64,000 nucleotides of DNA from Lanius collurio (Eukaryota > Chordata > Aves > Passeriformes > Laniidae). Under the pieces are notes generated by a model. The model saw only the letters and a list, made by a program, of their open reading frames with translations, was not told the origin of the DNA and made no database searches. The position numbers were made by a program, and so were the translations under genes. The stretch spans positions 1,595,680 through 1,659,679 of the forward strand of contig JACBWW010000048.1 in the NCBI GenBank assembly GCA_020086605.1. Reading direction: 5' to 3'. Shown in pieces: positions 1 through 13,838 of this stretch (positions are counted from its first letter, which is position 1; the number at the start of each line of letters is the position of its first letter).

Positions 1-125
1 ATATTAATTATTGTATATTATTGTATATTGTATTATATTAATGTATATAATTGTATGTTATTGTATATTATATTATTGTAAATTATTGTATATTGTTGTA
101 TATTATTGTATTTTATTGTATATGT
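1..125. repeat. AT-rich minisatellite (TATTGTA-like units)
   Basis: The first 125 bases are a degenerate tandem array whose units are variants of TATTGTA and TATTGTATAT, made almost only of A, T and occasional G on this strand. It runs into the window edge, so its true length is unknown. Open frames inside it encode only Tyr/Ile/Leu-rich strings and are an artefact of the repeat. Confidence 0.85.
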
Positions 126-3100
126 TTTTCTGCTTGCTGTTATACTCTGCCAGAAAATTTCTGAAGTGCTTGAAGTTCAACATCATGGTTTTTTGACCCC
201 TTTTTCATATTTGAAAAACTCACATTTAATGGTAAAACAACATGGAAACTATAGGAGTAAAAATACTTACGCACTCATCTCTAAAAGATTTGGTTGGTTA
301 CAATTCTAGCTGGTCTCATATTTCACCATCCAGTTTCCTTACTTGGACTTTCACATGGCTGAAAAAGAAATTACATAATGGTTTCATAAGGAACTACCAT
401 GAAAAATTATAGATGTAATATTACTATTTTATGGTTATTTATTAGTGCCACTTTGAGTTGTAAGCACAAAAAATGCTCAGACTCTCTGTAATCTATCTTC
501 CAAGTTATGCTCAAGAATACAGTGATCAAAAAGCTGTGCACAGCATAGCAATTACAGTTGCGATTTTCCAAGAACTTCAAGGCAGTTTGGATAACCACTA
601 TGACTGTATTAAAATCTGTAAAAACGAGCAAAAATGCCTGCCTCTAATCCTGGAGGAAACATGGCATTCCTACAGCTCACCCCCAATGATTTCCCTTGCT
701 GCCAGTGCATACTTGTGCCAGAGAACCACAGGTAATGGGACAAAGACTGAAGAGATAGCCCTGGAAAGGTTTGATTATCCAGTCTGTGAGGTGTGCCCCC
801 AATCCTGCATAGCTTAGTGACTGACAGACTAATGAAATCTGGTTTGCTATGACTCTGTGCCTCATGAGACCCAAATGAGGCTGAGAATTTGGGGCCTGAG
901 CTCCCTCCTGCCCAGCTCATCATAACCACCACATGTATACAGAGGTATCTCACAGGTTCAGGTGTCAGGAACCTGTGTTTCAGGACTACAGGAACCTGTG
1001 GTCTCTCTCTCTGTATGGACTGCAGAGGCCTTATTTTAACACAAAACCAGGCTACAAAGGTCTAAACATAAGACATGCCCCATTATTTAAATTTACTGAG
1101 CTAAGCAATCCTTAGTGATGCTAATATATAAAGGATAACCAAGATAAAGGCAACCCAAAGTTGAGCATACTTTGAACATCTCCACTAGCCTCTAGAGTCA
1201 CCAACAGTGATGGTTTTTAAGACTCCAGTGGCACACCATGATCCTAATGCTGTCATCCTATACCCAGACTGGCATCAGAAAAACCAAAAAAACCTCACCA
1301 TAATGCTTTGCTTTCCCCTTCAAAGTTCTGGTCTTTAATGTAGCAATGAGAAACAGAGATGCTAGGAATTTAGCATTTTTCTTGTGGAGGAGATAATTGA
1401 CTTTTTCTATCAGGATCTGAAACAAAGTTTTATCCAGGTTGTGTACCAGTTCAGGAAGTGTCTAGCCTTGAGTGAATGCTAAAAGAAATTCTGTTATGTG
1501 TTCATGGATAAATCTATTGTACTAACAATATGACCCAAATATACCTTTGCAAAATTAACTCCAACAAGCAATAAGCTCTACAGTAAAACTGCAGTTAGAA
1601 GGCAATACAGATCTGATACAGAAAACAAAGTGTAACAAAGCTAAACCCTTAACACAGATTTATAGTATAAGTGTGTCCTGCTGCTTGCTGTATGAATTAA
1701 AAATTGCAAATGAGGTCCAAAATTCATTTACCCATATCCATTAGTAGACAGTACTGCTAAGCAGGTGCATTTACAAGGAGGAAGAAAATTTCTGCTAAAT
1801 TTGGTGTCTTGAGATATATGTTCCTTGTCAGGCAAAGCAGTCAACATCATGATCTGCAGAGAAGTAATGGGTATGTTACTATTTCTATAAATGGAGCACT
1901 GCAGAGAGCAGAGCTCATCTTGTTCCACCTGCGGGAAGTGATGTTGTGAGTTAACAGGAGGCAGATTATGAGCCAAACTGTAATCAGCTACATTAGCTCA
2001 ACCTTACAGATATCAATGAGGCTTAACAGGTGTAAATGAGGACAGACTTGCCCCTACCCAAGGGTTCCTCATGTCAGATAGGACAAGAATTAAAAGTCCT
2101 TGGAAGTTCCTATCTTTCCTCTTAGTAGAATTTTTAAAGTGTATGTGTACAAGATTGTTATTAAAAGCAGCATAGTGGCTACTCTTGCGAGATAACATTG
2201 TTGTAATACTTACTAAACAAGGAAGTGGAGATGACTGCCTCTACTTTGGAGTTAAAAGGCAAGGTCTTGGAAAGTTTGGATTGAAAGTCTGAATTCTGGG
2301 GTAAGAAAAATTCTGTCCTTGGCCATTCAGTTTATGAGAAGATTTAGAAAAAAAAAAAAATCTCCTAAAAACCCCAAATGTAATTCTTGCTTCTTCCAAG
2401 GAAACAACTTTAATGCTTTGCAAAGATAAAACTTCTGCCTCCGAGTGGGATGTAGAAGCTGAATGTCAAAGGGTAAATTCCATGAGAGATGACAAGTGCT
2501 AATGGGATTGCACAATCAGCAGCATTCAGCGTCCCTAGGGGAGGAAACATGGGGAGTCAAGGGAAAGAGAGAGGGAAAATGAGTTCAGACTGTCATCACA
2601 GGAGGAAATATTGGTAAAAATATGCTCAGAATTTAGAGTTTGCTGATGAAATTAGCTGAAATACCTTAAAATATTAATTTGGTAGGTTTGTTAATAAAAA
2701 GTCTCTTCAGGTTCTTGTTTTGCAAAAAGAGAAGCTGGGTGTGGTGGGTTATAACAGAGGGAGAGTTATTGTCTACCCATTTTTTTCTTTATTTAAAAAA
2801 AAACAGGCCTTAAGGAATGTCAGAAAAAAAAATGGCAAAGTAGGAAAAAAGAGCAGGATGTGATTTTTTTATAGGGTTAAGCAACTACTTGAAAATGCAG
2901 CAGCACACAGCTGGCTGTTTTATCTCCTGTGCTATATGAATTACACAAGAAGAGAATCTGCTAACAGCTTGTCTCATGTGAATTGAGGTTCAAGAACTAT
3001 CCTTGAATATCTTTTGAACTAGAGATATCTCTACATGATAGAAATACCTTCAAGAAGAGGTGGTAATGAATTTCAAGTATGGTTATGAAGCAGTGCACAT

Positions 3101-6100
3101 TATAGCGCACTGAAAGACAGAAACAGTTTCAGCTCCCTGAGGAGAGCATTTGTGGGATCTCCTTTAGAAACTTATCCTGGTCCCCTCAAATCAGTCTAAA
3201 ATATCAGATTGGCACACACTTGTGAGTATATGGCTGCATATATTTAAGCATGTGTACACACACCTCCCCACTACAAAGGATATCTACAACAAAAGCAGAT
3301 GATAAACATAAATAACCTTACCAGAACAACTAGTTCCTTAGGCTGCTTTTACCTCTGTTTCTCTGCAGTCTGGGACCACAACACAGGAAGTAGCTTTAAA
3401 TATGAATACAATTTCTCTACCATGTTCTTTTCCCCCCAGAAAAGTGCCTTCAGGTCAGGGGAAGAAAACATGATACAGATCCCAGGTATAGGATAAGAAG
3501 CAGTATCTATGTCAGCTGTATGGATACCCAACCAAAGTTCAGAGGCAGGAAGGACCAGTCTTATTAAGGGAGAAAGGACTGTGAACATGTTACAAAAGAA
3601 ATTCAGCCGCATGCAGTGCTACAGTGTTCTGCAGAAACCTGGCTTTTACAGGGACAGATAGTATCTTCCAGCAGAGCTTAAGAGAGTTTTCCCTACTTGC
3701 AGAGGTTTTTAATGCAGCAGCTCAGAATCTGGTTACCACCGGGCAAGGCACAGACACCTTTCACATGGCAGGTCTATCTGAGGTCAGTGCTGGGAGCCCT
3801 CCCATAACTCATTACACTGCAGTGGAAGCTGGAAGCCTCTGATTCCCCTGAGATTTTTTCAGTGAGGCAACTGGTCTACATTCATTACTTTTTCATCAAT
3901 ATGCACCTTTGGACTGCTGTGGATGTAATCTTGCTCTCAGCTTGGTTCAGACAACTGGTGTCCTCTGTGCTTCAAAGGTAGTTTGGATCTGATTTTTCCC
4001 AGACCTATAACCATAACTCCTTTCAGATGGTATCCACCTGTCCCCCACTGGGACCACGCTGTAGGATCAGACTCTGACACAAGTGACAACTGACAGGAAA
4101 GCACTGCCAAGAGAGAAAGACAGGAATCATAAGTTCTGCACAGTATTAATTTCCTTGCCTATTCTGTGAGGGGAAAATGGGCCAAAATGGAAAGATGAGA
4201 ATTCTTCATTCTCGAAAACACTAGGCACAAGGAATTGAGAGGAGGCTCTTATTTTTATTATTTGGAGGTGGAGAGAAACAAATATTCCATAGCGTGGAAA
4301 TTACTGCCTGCTATATAGCAATTTAAGAGTATATCAGTGTTATTAGCTTGCCACAAAATTGAGGGAATTGAGTTATGGTTACAAAACATCAGCCTGACAT
4401 TGTCTTGACAGAGGAATTTCTACCAAGGCTGTTGCCTAGTGCCTCTTTGAAACCCATTCTTTTATGACTGAGCAGAAGGATGCAGATAATATGGACAGGA
4501 AACACCGAAAAAGGGATCATCTTCAATACAGAATGATTTTAAATTACCATTTTTATTTTCCTGTAAATCTAGGAGAAAATATGCTTCAACTGTAAAAGGA
4601 TCAAGGCTAAACATAATTTCTACACAAAATATTGTGTTGATGATATGCACATGGGGAGGGGGACCTCGGGTTTTGCGGAATATCTTTTAAAGATATCAAG
4701 AGAACTGTTTAATGAAATAAATCCAAGTATTGCTAAAAAGAAATAAGGAAGGAAGACATACTGTGTTCATTTTATTGTAATTACAAAAGGAGTAGCTGAA
4801 GAAAATTAAAGAGAGCTAATGTAGGGAATATATCCATAAAGGATCTTACATTGGCCAGTCAGGAAGATGTCTGACTACCTCTGTGGTGCCCTAGAAGCAT
4901 TAAAAAAACATGAAAGGGTATTTTATAGTGGAAATTTTCACAGAATATATGTGTGAGTGTAGCAGTCTGACAGCTCTGCCAGGTACATTCCTCCATTTAT
5001 TCATGGAGGACAGGGAGCACAGGTCTGTTGTGATTAACAGGTGTAAATGTCCAGACAGATGGAAGGGCAGGTAAGAGCAGTGAATCTGTCCAGCTACAAG
5101 TCAGCCAGAGCAAGCAGGAACTAAACACTTAATGTGGCATAGTAAGCTCATAAAATCAACATCAGTATTGAAGAATTAATACCTCTGTAACATACAACAA
5201 GAATGACTAGACACTATTTTTAGGATGATAACACAGTAAAATATGTCTTTCCTGCATTTCGGAAGATATGAATTTTATTAAACAACACTTTTCTTGAGAC
5301 ATATGGGTGCAGAACCACCCTAAGAACTCAAAAACACTTGCATATATGCCAGAAATAGGGATTCAGTAATTGAGTTCTCAGTTCAATCATTGAAATCATA
5401 TCTAGAAAACCACTAAAGAAGTATGGCCTCAGTCTTTCTTGCTGGAGTATACCAACCATCATTTATCAAAACCTGGAAAGTGACATTTTTATATTAATAG
5501 GGAGAAATACTTCTCTCTTAAATCAATGACTAAACTCACATTATTTGTAAGTACCACCCATAAGCAAATGAAGAATGGATTTTTTTTTTTTTTGGACTCT
5601 TTCTGTACAAAAAACAACACTGTTATTCTGGCATAGGCTTACATTTTCATTTGCCACTGTTGGTCAGAATAATTTTTATCGATAGGAGTGAGGATTTCTA
5701 TAATAATGCAAATTTCACATGAAGTCACGCAGGCATTCAATATGACAGTACAGGGAGCTTTATCCTTTTATCCTTAATTTTTTGAGATACTCCTCTGGTT
5801 TTCTGGCATGGATGCTCATGTGTGAAAGCTCCAGTGCAGCTTTTGAGTTTGATGAAGTCATCTGGAATATAAAGCAAGTCCAAAAAGCTGCTGGTGTTTC
5901 CCTTTGCAGTGGTAAACAAAACATGGCATGAGTTATTTGTAAGGAAAGGTAACGCTGCTTATAATGCTTCAGAGACAGGATGGGTGAGGGCAGCCCAGGC
6001 ACTAAAGCATGATAGGATTAGAATCATCTGATCCCCTTATACAGTAATTAAGAAGAATTCTTAGGAAGTTCTTACTGACAAAAATAAATGAAACATCCAT

Positions 6101-7270
6101 CTGCCTAAAAAAATGAACTTATATGGCATTTGTTTGACTTGCCAATATCTCTTCTTTCAGCTTTAAAGCTATGGATGGTATGATGCTGTGCAGAGGCTAC
6201 TAAGGGGCAGGAAAAATAGTCAATCAGCACAAACTGTGGAAGATCCTTTAATCTAGGGGACAATGGGGCCTATAGGTCTATTTACTGCCAGAAGAAACAT
6301 GGACTGGTACCAGCTTTCCATTCTGTCAGCGAGGGAAAATGCACTGCAGAAAATGAAAGAGTTTCATTAACTAGTCCCCTCCCTTTCCCCCTGATGAAAA
6401 GGCTAGTCATTCTAAATGAGGAGGTTATTGGGAATTCAAATATAAACATGACACATGCTGTGTTTATCCTTGCTGAATGTGAAGATCCTTGAACAGAGAC
6501 ACGTGTCTGCAACAATGTGGTGAAGAAAAGTCTGAAAAATACTCACCCATTTCAAAGAGTTTTCTTCTACACAGAAGGCCATCACCTCACCATGTGCCTC
6601 TACTAATAGCAGAAGGCAACACTGGCAAAAAAAGCCCCACATCCACTCCCTGTCACCCCAGAACTACTTGTGAAGAGGCATTTTCCGATCGGCACTGTTG
6701 AGTTTTCTGTACATAAAATGTCTACAAGATTTTTTTGTGTGTGTGTTAGATGTGGTACGCTAGGTTTCCCCAGACCTTCTTAAGAAACAAAAAGAAAACC
6801 AGAGGAAAAAATAGGCTCTGAAGCTGGATTTTGAACCAGCAGGGAAGAACATCTGAGTTTAATGAGGGTTTGCTTGACATCAGCAGGAGTGTTGGGAAGC
6901 CAGAGCATACAGGATTAGACCTCAAAATTAATGATGCAATGAAAAGGAAAAATGCATAATTTTTGGGAAGATCATTTTGGTGATTGATTTTATAATTATT
7001 CATGGCACCTAATGTGAATTATCTGGATATTTTTCTTTATGGCATTTATTAATGCACTAAATTTTAAACTGTGCTCTAGAAGACAGGATAATGCAGACCA
7101 GAAACAGAGAGGTCAAAATCTCTTAGAAGAAGCAGAGAAATAAGGATGCATCAGGCAATTAAATGGTACATACAGAATCCAGGTACTGTGATGTCACTGT
7201 TTTAAGACTACTCCCTTACTACAGGGCTGCTGCAACAATCTAGGATTGAGTTGTTATATCCGATTTTTTT
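126..7270. other. Noncoding DNA, no gene recognised
   Basis: I found no gene, CR1 tail or LTR here. Open frames are all under about 115 codons, overlap in several frames and match nothing I recognise. The only low-complexity tracts are an A run at 2348-2360 and a T run at 5580-5593. The composition is AT-rich and otherwise looks single-copy. Confidence 0.6.
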
Positions 7271-7271
7271 T

Positions 7272-7305
7272 TGGTGGTGGTGGTATAATCAATCAATCAA
7301 TCAAT
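7272..7305. repeat. Microsatellites (TGG)n and (AATC)n
   Basis: A short TGG run (7272-7284) is followed almost at once by nearly five copies of AATC (7287-7305). Both are short enough to be ordinary slippage products. Confidence 0.85.
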
Positions 7306-7310
7306 GAAAC

Positions 7311-10300
7311 ATTAAATAAAACATCCTTTCTAAGTGCAAGTTCCAAAAGAAAATTAGTTAACGTCAGCTTAAAATCCCCTTGTGATGTATTTATGACTGC
7401 TTTGTTTATAGACTGCTTCAGGGACCCCAAATTTGTGAAAGCAGTTCCCCAGTGTGCTAGTAGTTCAGACATGCCTCCTTCCTACACTCAGTACAGACTC
7501 CATTGCTTCTGAAGCTGTAGGACTTAAATTCTGATTTTATCATGGTCACAGCCGGTACTTGCACCCAAACCAAAACCATGGTAGTTTTCCCACATGAAGC
7601 TGTGCTTGCTACTCACTACACCCTAAGAGATCAAAATTATTCATGGTGTGAATGGACTTGGTGATTCTGAAGTCAGAGGGTTTTGTCTGATAAGAATTTA
7701 ATGGAGGCTGTCAATTTTTTATTGCAGAGACCTTATTCTGTCTTTGCTGTAAGGGAACTACAGCAACTTTAAGACCTAAAGCAATCAGAGTTTCCTTACA
7801 TCACCAATAGCAGGAAACATGGTCTATCAGTTTAATGGGATAATAGAAAAATATCTTCTGCACTCTCATGGGCATTCAGCTCCCACTTTATTCCCCACTA
7901 GCACTTTATCTTCAAGCAGTAGAAGATTAGGAAACCCTGAATACTAAGGACAGTACCATTGATGTTAAGGGATTTTCATTTCCATATTACTTTGTGGAAC
8001 AACATGAAAACATCTACATCAGGTGAATGCACTCCATGATTTGTCTGCTCTCCCATAGAAAAAGGAGGTTAATAAGACAAATACCACTTCGAGGTCTAGA
8101 CATTTCCACAGACTAGAGCTTTGAGAAATGTAATGCAATCTCATTAATCTTTATGATTTTACAGAGCTTCCAAAAAGGCAGTGTTTTCAGTAGTAAAATG
8201 TGTGATTTTCTTCATCATATCCCTGATGTTAAAAGCAGCACTGTTTGTTCCATGACAGCAGCACTGGCAGGACAGCTTTGGAGGAGCAGTCTGATTTGGC
8301 TCAGCTTGATGCTCAGAAAAGCCTATTCCTTCTGCAGCCAGGCACTTCATAACTTTCTTTTCAGTATCTGACTGGCTGAGTTCAGAAGAATTAACTTGTT
8401 CTTGCTTTTCCCTTTGTGAAAGGGTGTGAGGAGTAAAGCCCTGAAAACCTCTCAAAGATTTTAAGCTCCCTGCAAAAGAAAACCTGGAGAAAAACTGGTA
8501 TTTCTTCTTTACAATAGCAGATTGCTAATCTCTTCTACTAAATAACAATAAATGTTGTGTAGTTTGGGTAGACATTTGGACTGTAATTTGGGAAAAGTCT
8601 GGGAGATCTACACAGCTGCAGAGAAATAAGCCAACAATCCAAACTCAAGCTAAAGCACATTTTGCCACATGACCCTGCTGCTTTACATGCACCAGTCTTC
8701 CTATTAAGATTGAGTAGCAGGATGTTATTTTTCCACTGTCTCAGTGCTTCAGCTGTGTGTGATACCAGCACTGCTGTGTGAGCTGGTACTAAACATGCTT
8801 TCCTCTGAAAGCCCCGTGGGTTTCAGTGAGAGGGAGGAGGGAACTATTGCTACTTACAAACCCGCAGTTTACCCAGCTGCTCTTTCCTTACTCTCCAGTC
8901 TGATCCAGAACACAAGGTAGGCAGTGCTGTCCAGGGGGAGAACTTGCTGTATTTTCTAGTTTTTGCAGGGAAGTAAATAGGGGAGTGCACTGCCTCTCCC
9001 TAGCAGCTGTCAAAGTGTTCCTGGTGCAGCTGCACACACCCAGCTCTGTGGGAGGCTGGAGGAGGCCTGAGGATGATCTCAGAGTGGTATGGCTGGAGAG
9101 CTGCACGCTCTGTCTGTGTGCATGCCAGCAGAGATGTGTCACAGCAAGGCAGAGATGGGAACACCCTATTTGTTCTGCCTAGGGACCCCCTGGCTGCAGC
9201 AAGGACACCTGAGCAGGGACTGAGATAGCAAGTCTGGCTCAGGCCCAGGTGTCTGCTCACCTGAGCATTCTCACCTTTCCTGCTGCACAGAAAGCTATGC
9301 TCACACACAGGGGACAGAGTAAATGCCTTCCAAAATACTTTTCCAGTCATCAGTTCCTAGGGAGGATTTCCCACAGAGTTCTCAGGCTTTCGAATCTGTG
9401 TTTAGTTCCAACCTGCCTGTCACTTCAAGAAGCCCTGGATTGGCAGCATCCAGATAGTGTAATGGCTGTCCAGTGATCCAAGCAAGATCATCAGCACTAA
9501 ATGTACGTGATTTCAAGTCTCCTGAGCTACATTTCTTCAAGTGTGTGTCATTACTCTTCCTTCTGCCCACACTAAAAAGGAAGAGTGGTTTAAAGACTCT
9601 CACTTCAGCTGTTTATTAGCTGAGTTAACACAAACATTTCATTTTAAGTGCTTAAGCAAAGTTTATGGTTTCTTTTCCAGGGTGGCTGACCTGAAACCTC
9701 TCTAACAACACTCTTGAGGAAGTGCATAGAAATGCTGTTCATAAAATCAATTTCAGATAGCTATTAACTATTACAATCTGTATGGCAATAGAAACCAAGA
9801 AACAAACCTCATTATAACACTTTACAGGCCACTGTGTGTGCAATGCAATAGAGTACAGCTGGCTTAGAATCGAAATTTCTTTTGACAGTGGTATTGCAAT
9901 AACAAATAGTACACAGGGAGGTATTGACCTTTTCACTGCTCACAGCTTCTGCTGACCTAAAAATTAGAGATCAAATTCCAATCTGTTTTACTGTGTCACA
10001 AGGTAGAGCACTGTTACCTTCTTTGTAGCACAAATGATTGAGTTCACAGTTGTTCTGCATTCGACGGATGCTCTTGCTGGTAAGAAGGAACATCAAATCA
10101 TGGCTCCTCAGAATAGAAACTTATATTCCAGTTACTAAATGACAAGCAAAACTTTAAAACTTTCCAGTCCCTCTTTTCTCATATTAGTTGATGGCAGACA
10201 AGTCTAATCCTGTGGCTAGGATGGTCTAATAAATGTTTAAATTGTTGATTACGTGCATTAAGCATAAATCCAGACAATGTTTCAAGTAGATAATGACCGT

Positions 10301-12425
10301 CAATCCTTCAATGCTAAGAAACCATCAGGATGTTACAACTCCTTTTTTTTTTATTAGGTTTTATAAGGCATTCTCTAAATAAGTGCTTTCTTCCTACAAA
10401 AAAAAACTCTACAACTTGTCCTTAGCTTGTTTCTTTTTATATATTTCATGCATCCTGGATTAAGCAAAACAGCAGTCTGCATGCCGAATTTTATGTCATC
10501 TGCAACCCCAATATGCTGTGATTAAAAATTATAGATCTGATGTCCTAATCTAGATTTTAATAGATAGTGTGATGAGAGGTCTTACTGTGTTACCAGCTTT
10601 GAATTAATTTTCATTATCTTTCTCATTTTTAATTAATCGTTTTTCTCTCCTTTCTTGCACTGAGAGTCCAGTAAGACCTCATGGGCATCAAGGAAGTAGG
10701 GAGAGGGGAGAATAAATGGAACATAGGGTTGTAGAAGCAACAATTTTCTCAAATAAAGGCCGTTAGGAAGGAAGGCAGTCATCTTTTAAATTAATTAGAC
10801 ACATTAGAAAAAAGATTAAAAGGACTGGAGAGTGAGTGCCCTTTTGTGATCAGCCTAAATTTACGAATCTTTCAATTTATACCTAGCATTTTTCAATCCC
10901 TTAAAAAATGAAACACATTTTCACATTTTAAACAGACTTTCAGAATGTGGGGCAGAGATTAGGTTTTCAAAATTTGGTAGTCATTGCTTCAGAAAAATTG
11001 GTGAAAGGAATTAAAGGAAAGCATAGCACTTCTCTCATACATGTCTTAGAAACTCAGATTAGTGGAGATAGGTCTATGGACTGTGACAATCTCTTTCTGA
11101 CTGAAATATGTTGAGCACTCAAATTATGAGCCAAATTTCATAACACAAACCCAGCTGAGCTTTCGCTGGTGCAAGGTCCCCTACTTACCCAGAATCAATG
11201 ATGAGTCTTAGGCCACACTGACCAAGACACTTTCCAGATGTCTAGGAGCATTTTAGCTCTGGTCCAGTACTTTTGCCTTGATCCAGATTCAAGCCCCAGT
11301 GCTACAGAGGAGAGCAAAGCCCCCAAACTGAGTAGTGATGGTGACTGGGGCTACTTTCTTATCTCTGCTGACAAATGGTTAAGATTTGAAGTATGAGATT
11401 TAATTATTTTCATTATCTTCAGTTGTCTACGGTATTAGAGTCTGTTTTCAGTCTGAAAAAGAGGGGGTGAAGAGGGTACTCTGCAATCTCGTGTTCTGGT
11501 CTCCCAGTTAGGTGTCCCTTCATCAGAACTGTATTAACTATTTAAAATTTCAGTTCACCCATTTCAATTTTCTATTCTTTTCATATTGAAAAACTTACTT
11601 GTGCAATTAGAAAGACTAATGTTTTATAGAAAGAAACCAGAAATGTAATACTCTAAGTGCTACACAGATGTTGAGGAATTGTGATGAAATATGAAGACAT
11701 TCAGCTGGGTCACTGTAAAGATAAGAAAGAACACTCAATGCATAACACTTTGGCAAGAGTTGAAGCACTGGCACAACTCCTCATTGCTGCAGTGCAGCAG
11801 AGATTTCAAAGCCAGTATCAATCAAGATTCAAGCAGTAGCAAAAAAAGATTGAGTCACTGAGATAGAGAACAGCATAATAACATATGCCTAATAGGAAAC
11901 CAGAAATAACAGTTTGACTCTGGCCTAATTAATATCAAGTGTACATTCCTCTCTGTCTTTTCCAAATTTAAAGCAGTATAAGCCAAAAGGGCACTTCTGA
12001 CAAAAATTAATTGATCCAAACACAAATTCTATGAGCTCTGGATGACTGATAGCTAGAACTGCATTCTGTAACTTTGAATGGGAGGTTTACACTTGGAAGT
12101 GCTAGGTCATTTGGTAGGAGATCTGGCTGCTTAGTCAGAAGAAGCCTGGGCTCCCACTATCTTGTTCTCAGGCTGCCACCTTTATACAGGTGTCTTGGAG
12201 ATGAGAAACTATTTGTCAGGGTGTCTAAGGATATTTCAAATGCTTCAAGTTCATATATATTGCTATATATTCTCTGAAAATAACAACTCCCTTCTCCCTT
12301 ACAAAACCTGAGCAATTAGCTTACTCTGGCCTAGGATTTGGGACAGCTACCTCTGAAATCCAGTAGCATCCAGTGTATGTAAGCAGAGGGAGATGCAAAA
12401 TTCATTCATTCTGTGGTGATTTGTT
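7311..12425. other. Noncoding DNA, no gene recognised
   Basis: There is no recognisable coding exon or transposon. The stretch around 8.8-9.3 kb is slightly more GC-rich and carries several overlapping open frames on both strands (up to 116 codons), but none has a family signature. The stretch 10.5-10.85 kb is AT-rich, with several TAATTA or TTAATTAA-like words. That could reflect homeodomain sites or base composition alone. Confidence 0.55.
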
Positions 12426-12430
12426 TTCAT

Positions 12431-12680
12431 AGAACCCTAGAATCCCTAAGGTTGGAAAAGACCTTTAAAATCATGAAGTTCAACTGTGATGCCAGCTCCA
12501 CCATCAAGTTCAACATGAAACCATGCCCTCAAGTGCCACATCCACATGTTTTTTGGACACCTCCAAGGATGTGGCTCCACCATTTCCCTGAGCAGTATCT
12601 ATGTTTAGGCCTGGCACAGAGCAGAAATGGCTTTTCCCAAGGCCTTTGCTACACAGAAAAATCTCTCCCAAACAGCAAAA
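12431..12680 (-). mobile_element. CR1 LINE 3' fragment
   Basis: Read on the plus strand, this begins with a decayed version of the ATAGAATC-type tail, then TTGGAAAAGACCTTTAAAATC. It continues with the 'gtgccacatccacatg... acacctccaaggatg' block and ends in 'gcctttgctaca...'. This is the reverse complement of the 3' part of an avian CR1 element, 5'-truncated as most copies are. The 'gcactaagtgccacatcc' style of subregion places it with the 56.5 and 62.0 kb copies rather than the 'ccctgcccatggcag' type. It is noncoding and clearly old, with many substitutions. The 91-codon plus-strand frame across it (12413-12688) is read from the antisense side and is not a gene. Confidence 0.88.
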
Positions 12681-13356
12681 TTGATTAAATTAGCACTGTT
12701 CAGCTAAATGACTACAGTATGTAGTGAAAAAGTGAAGATGGAAATAATGGTCAAAAAAGGTTTATTTCATTCTCCTTGACAGAAGAAAGGTGGCCTAATG
12801 CAGGCCTTGGTTAGTGCATTATCTTTTGGTGATAAACCTTCATAACAATGTAAATAGAATTATGGTGGTGACTGAAACAGTGAGAGAACAGAGAGGGATT
12901 TCTTTCTTCCTCAGCCAAACCAGAAGTCGGTCTAGTAAAAATTTGAATAAAGCATTCAAAACCAGCAGAAAATAGAGTGCTGAATTAGAATGCAATGGAA
13001 AGGTCTTTTCCAGTCACATCAAAGGAATGAGCAGTCTTGGGACTGTGATGTTATTAATCTAAATAAAATATGACTTAGTCTAATTTACAAGGTTGACTTT
13101 AAAGATAAAAATGAAACATGGGATGGAAAATAACTGTATTTTTTTGTTCTACAGCAGCTGAAATACTGAGATGGATCTGTACTATAAGACCAAGACAAGG
13201 ATGCCATGAATAATAGATTTGGGTTTCATTTGACTCATAACTAATTTTATCTAGTTAAGAAGTTATGTGATTTTTGTCAACTATTTCCCCAATAGGAAGA
13301 GAAACAAATAAACATTTATAAACCATGGCACTGCATTTCAGATGTTGAAATCCAGT

Positions 13357-13722
13357 GAACAATCCCAGAGAGTTGGAGTTGTTCAGTGTGGAGAAGAGAA
13401 GGCTTTGTGGAAACCTTATTGCAGCCTTACACCATAAAAGAGAGAGAGAGACTTTTTACTAAAGCCCGTAATTACTGTACAAGAGACAACAGCCTGAAAC
13501 TGAAAGAAGGTAGGTTTAGATTGGGCATAAGAATGTTTTTTTTATTATAAGAGTAGTGAGAGAGAAGTTGTGGATGCCCCAGCCCTGGAAGTGTTCAAGG
13601 CCAGGTTGTATGGAATACTGAGCAACCTGATCTAGTGGAAAGTGTCCCTGCCCATGGCAGCAGGACTTGGCTAGGCAGTATTTAAAGATCCCTTCCAACT
13701 AAAACGATATGATTCTATTTCT
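13357..13722 (+). mobile_element. CR1 LINE 3' fragment
   Basis: This plus-strand CR1 3' region contains, in order, 'gagttgttcagtgtggagaag', 'accttattgcagcc', 'aaactgaaagaaggtagg', 'ctggaagtgttcaaggccagg', 'gtccctgcccatggcag', 'cccttccaact' and a terminal GATTCTATTTCT. The segment normally reading 'gcactggaacaggttgcccag' is missing at about 13560, an internal deletion of roughly 20 bases. A short GA run lies at 13439-13451 and a T run at 13537-13543. The element is 5'-truncated and noncoding. The minus-strand open frame inside it is antisense. Confidence 0.92.
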
Positions 13723-13807
13723 CCATGTTTTGAGCTACCACCAAAGATGTTTAAGTGGCACTCAAAAGACTGTATTTACCAAAAGAAGGTCTGATGTATG
13801 GGTGTTT

Positions 13808-13838
13808 ATGTATATAATATATATACACTATATATAAA
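13808..13838. repeat. (TA)n microsatellite, imperfect
   Basis: A TATA/ATAT dinucleotide stretch with a single CAC interruption. Confidence 0.75.

Noticed and set aside
10036..10086. Possible 51-base microexon between TTCTTTGTAG and a GTAAGAAGG donor, containing an ATG
   Set aside because: Splice-like words of this strength occur often by chance and no partner exon or protein match could be found.
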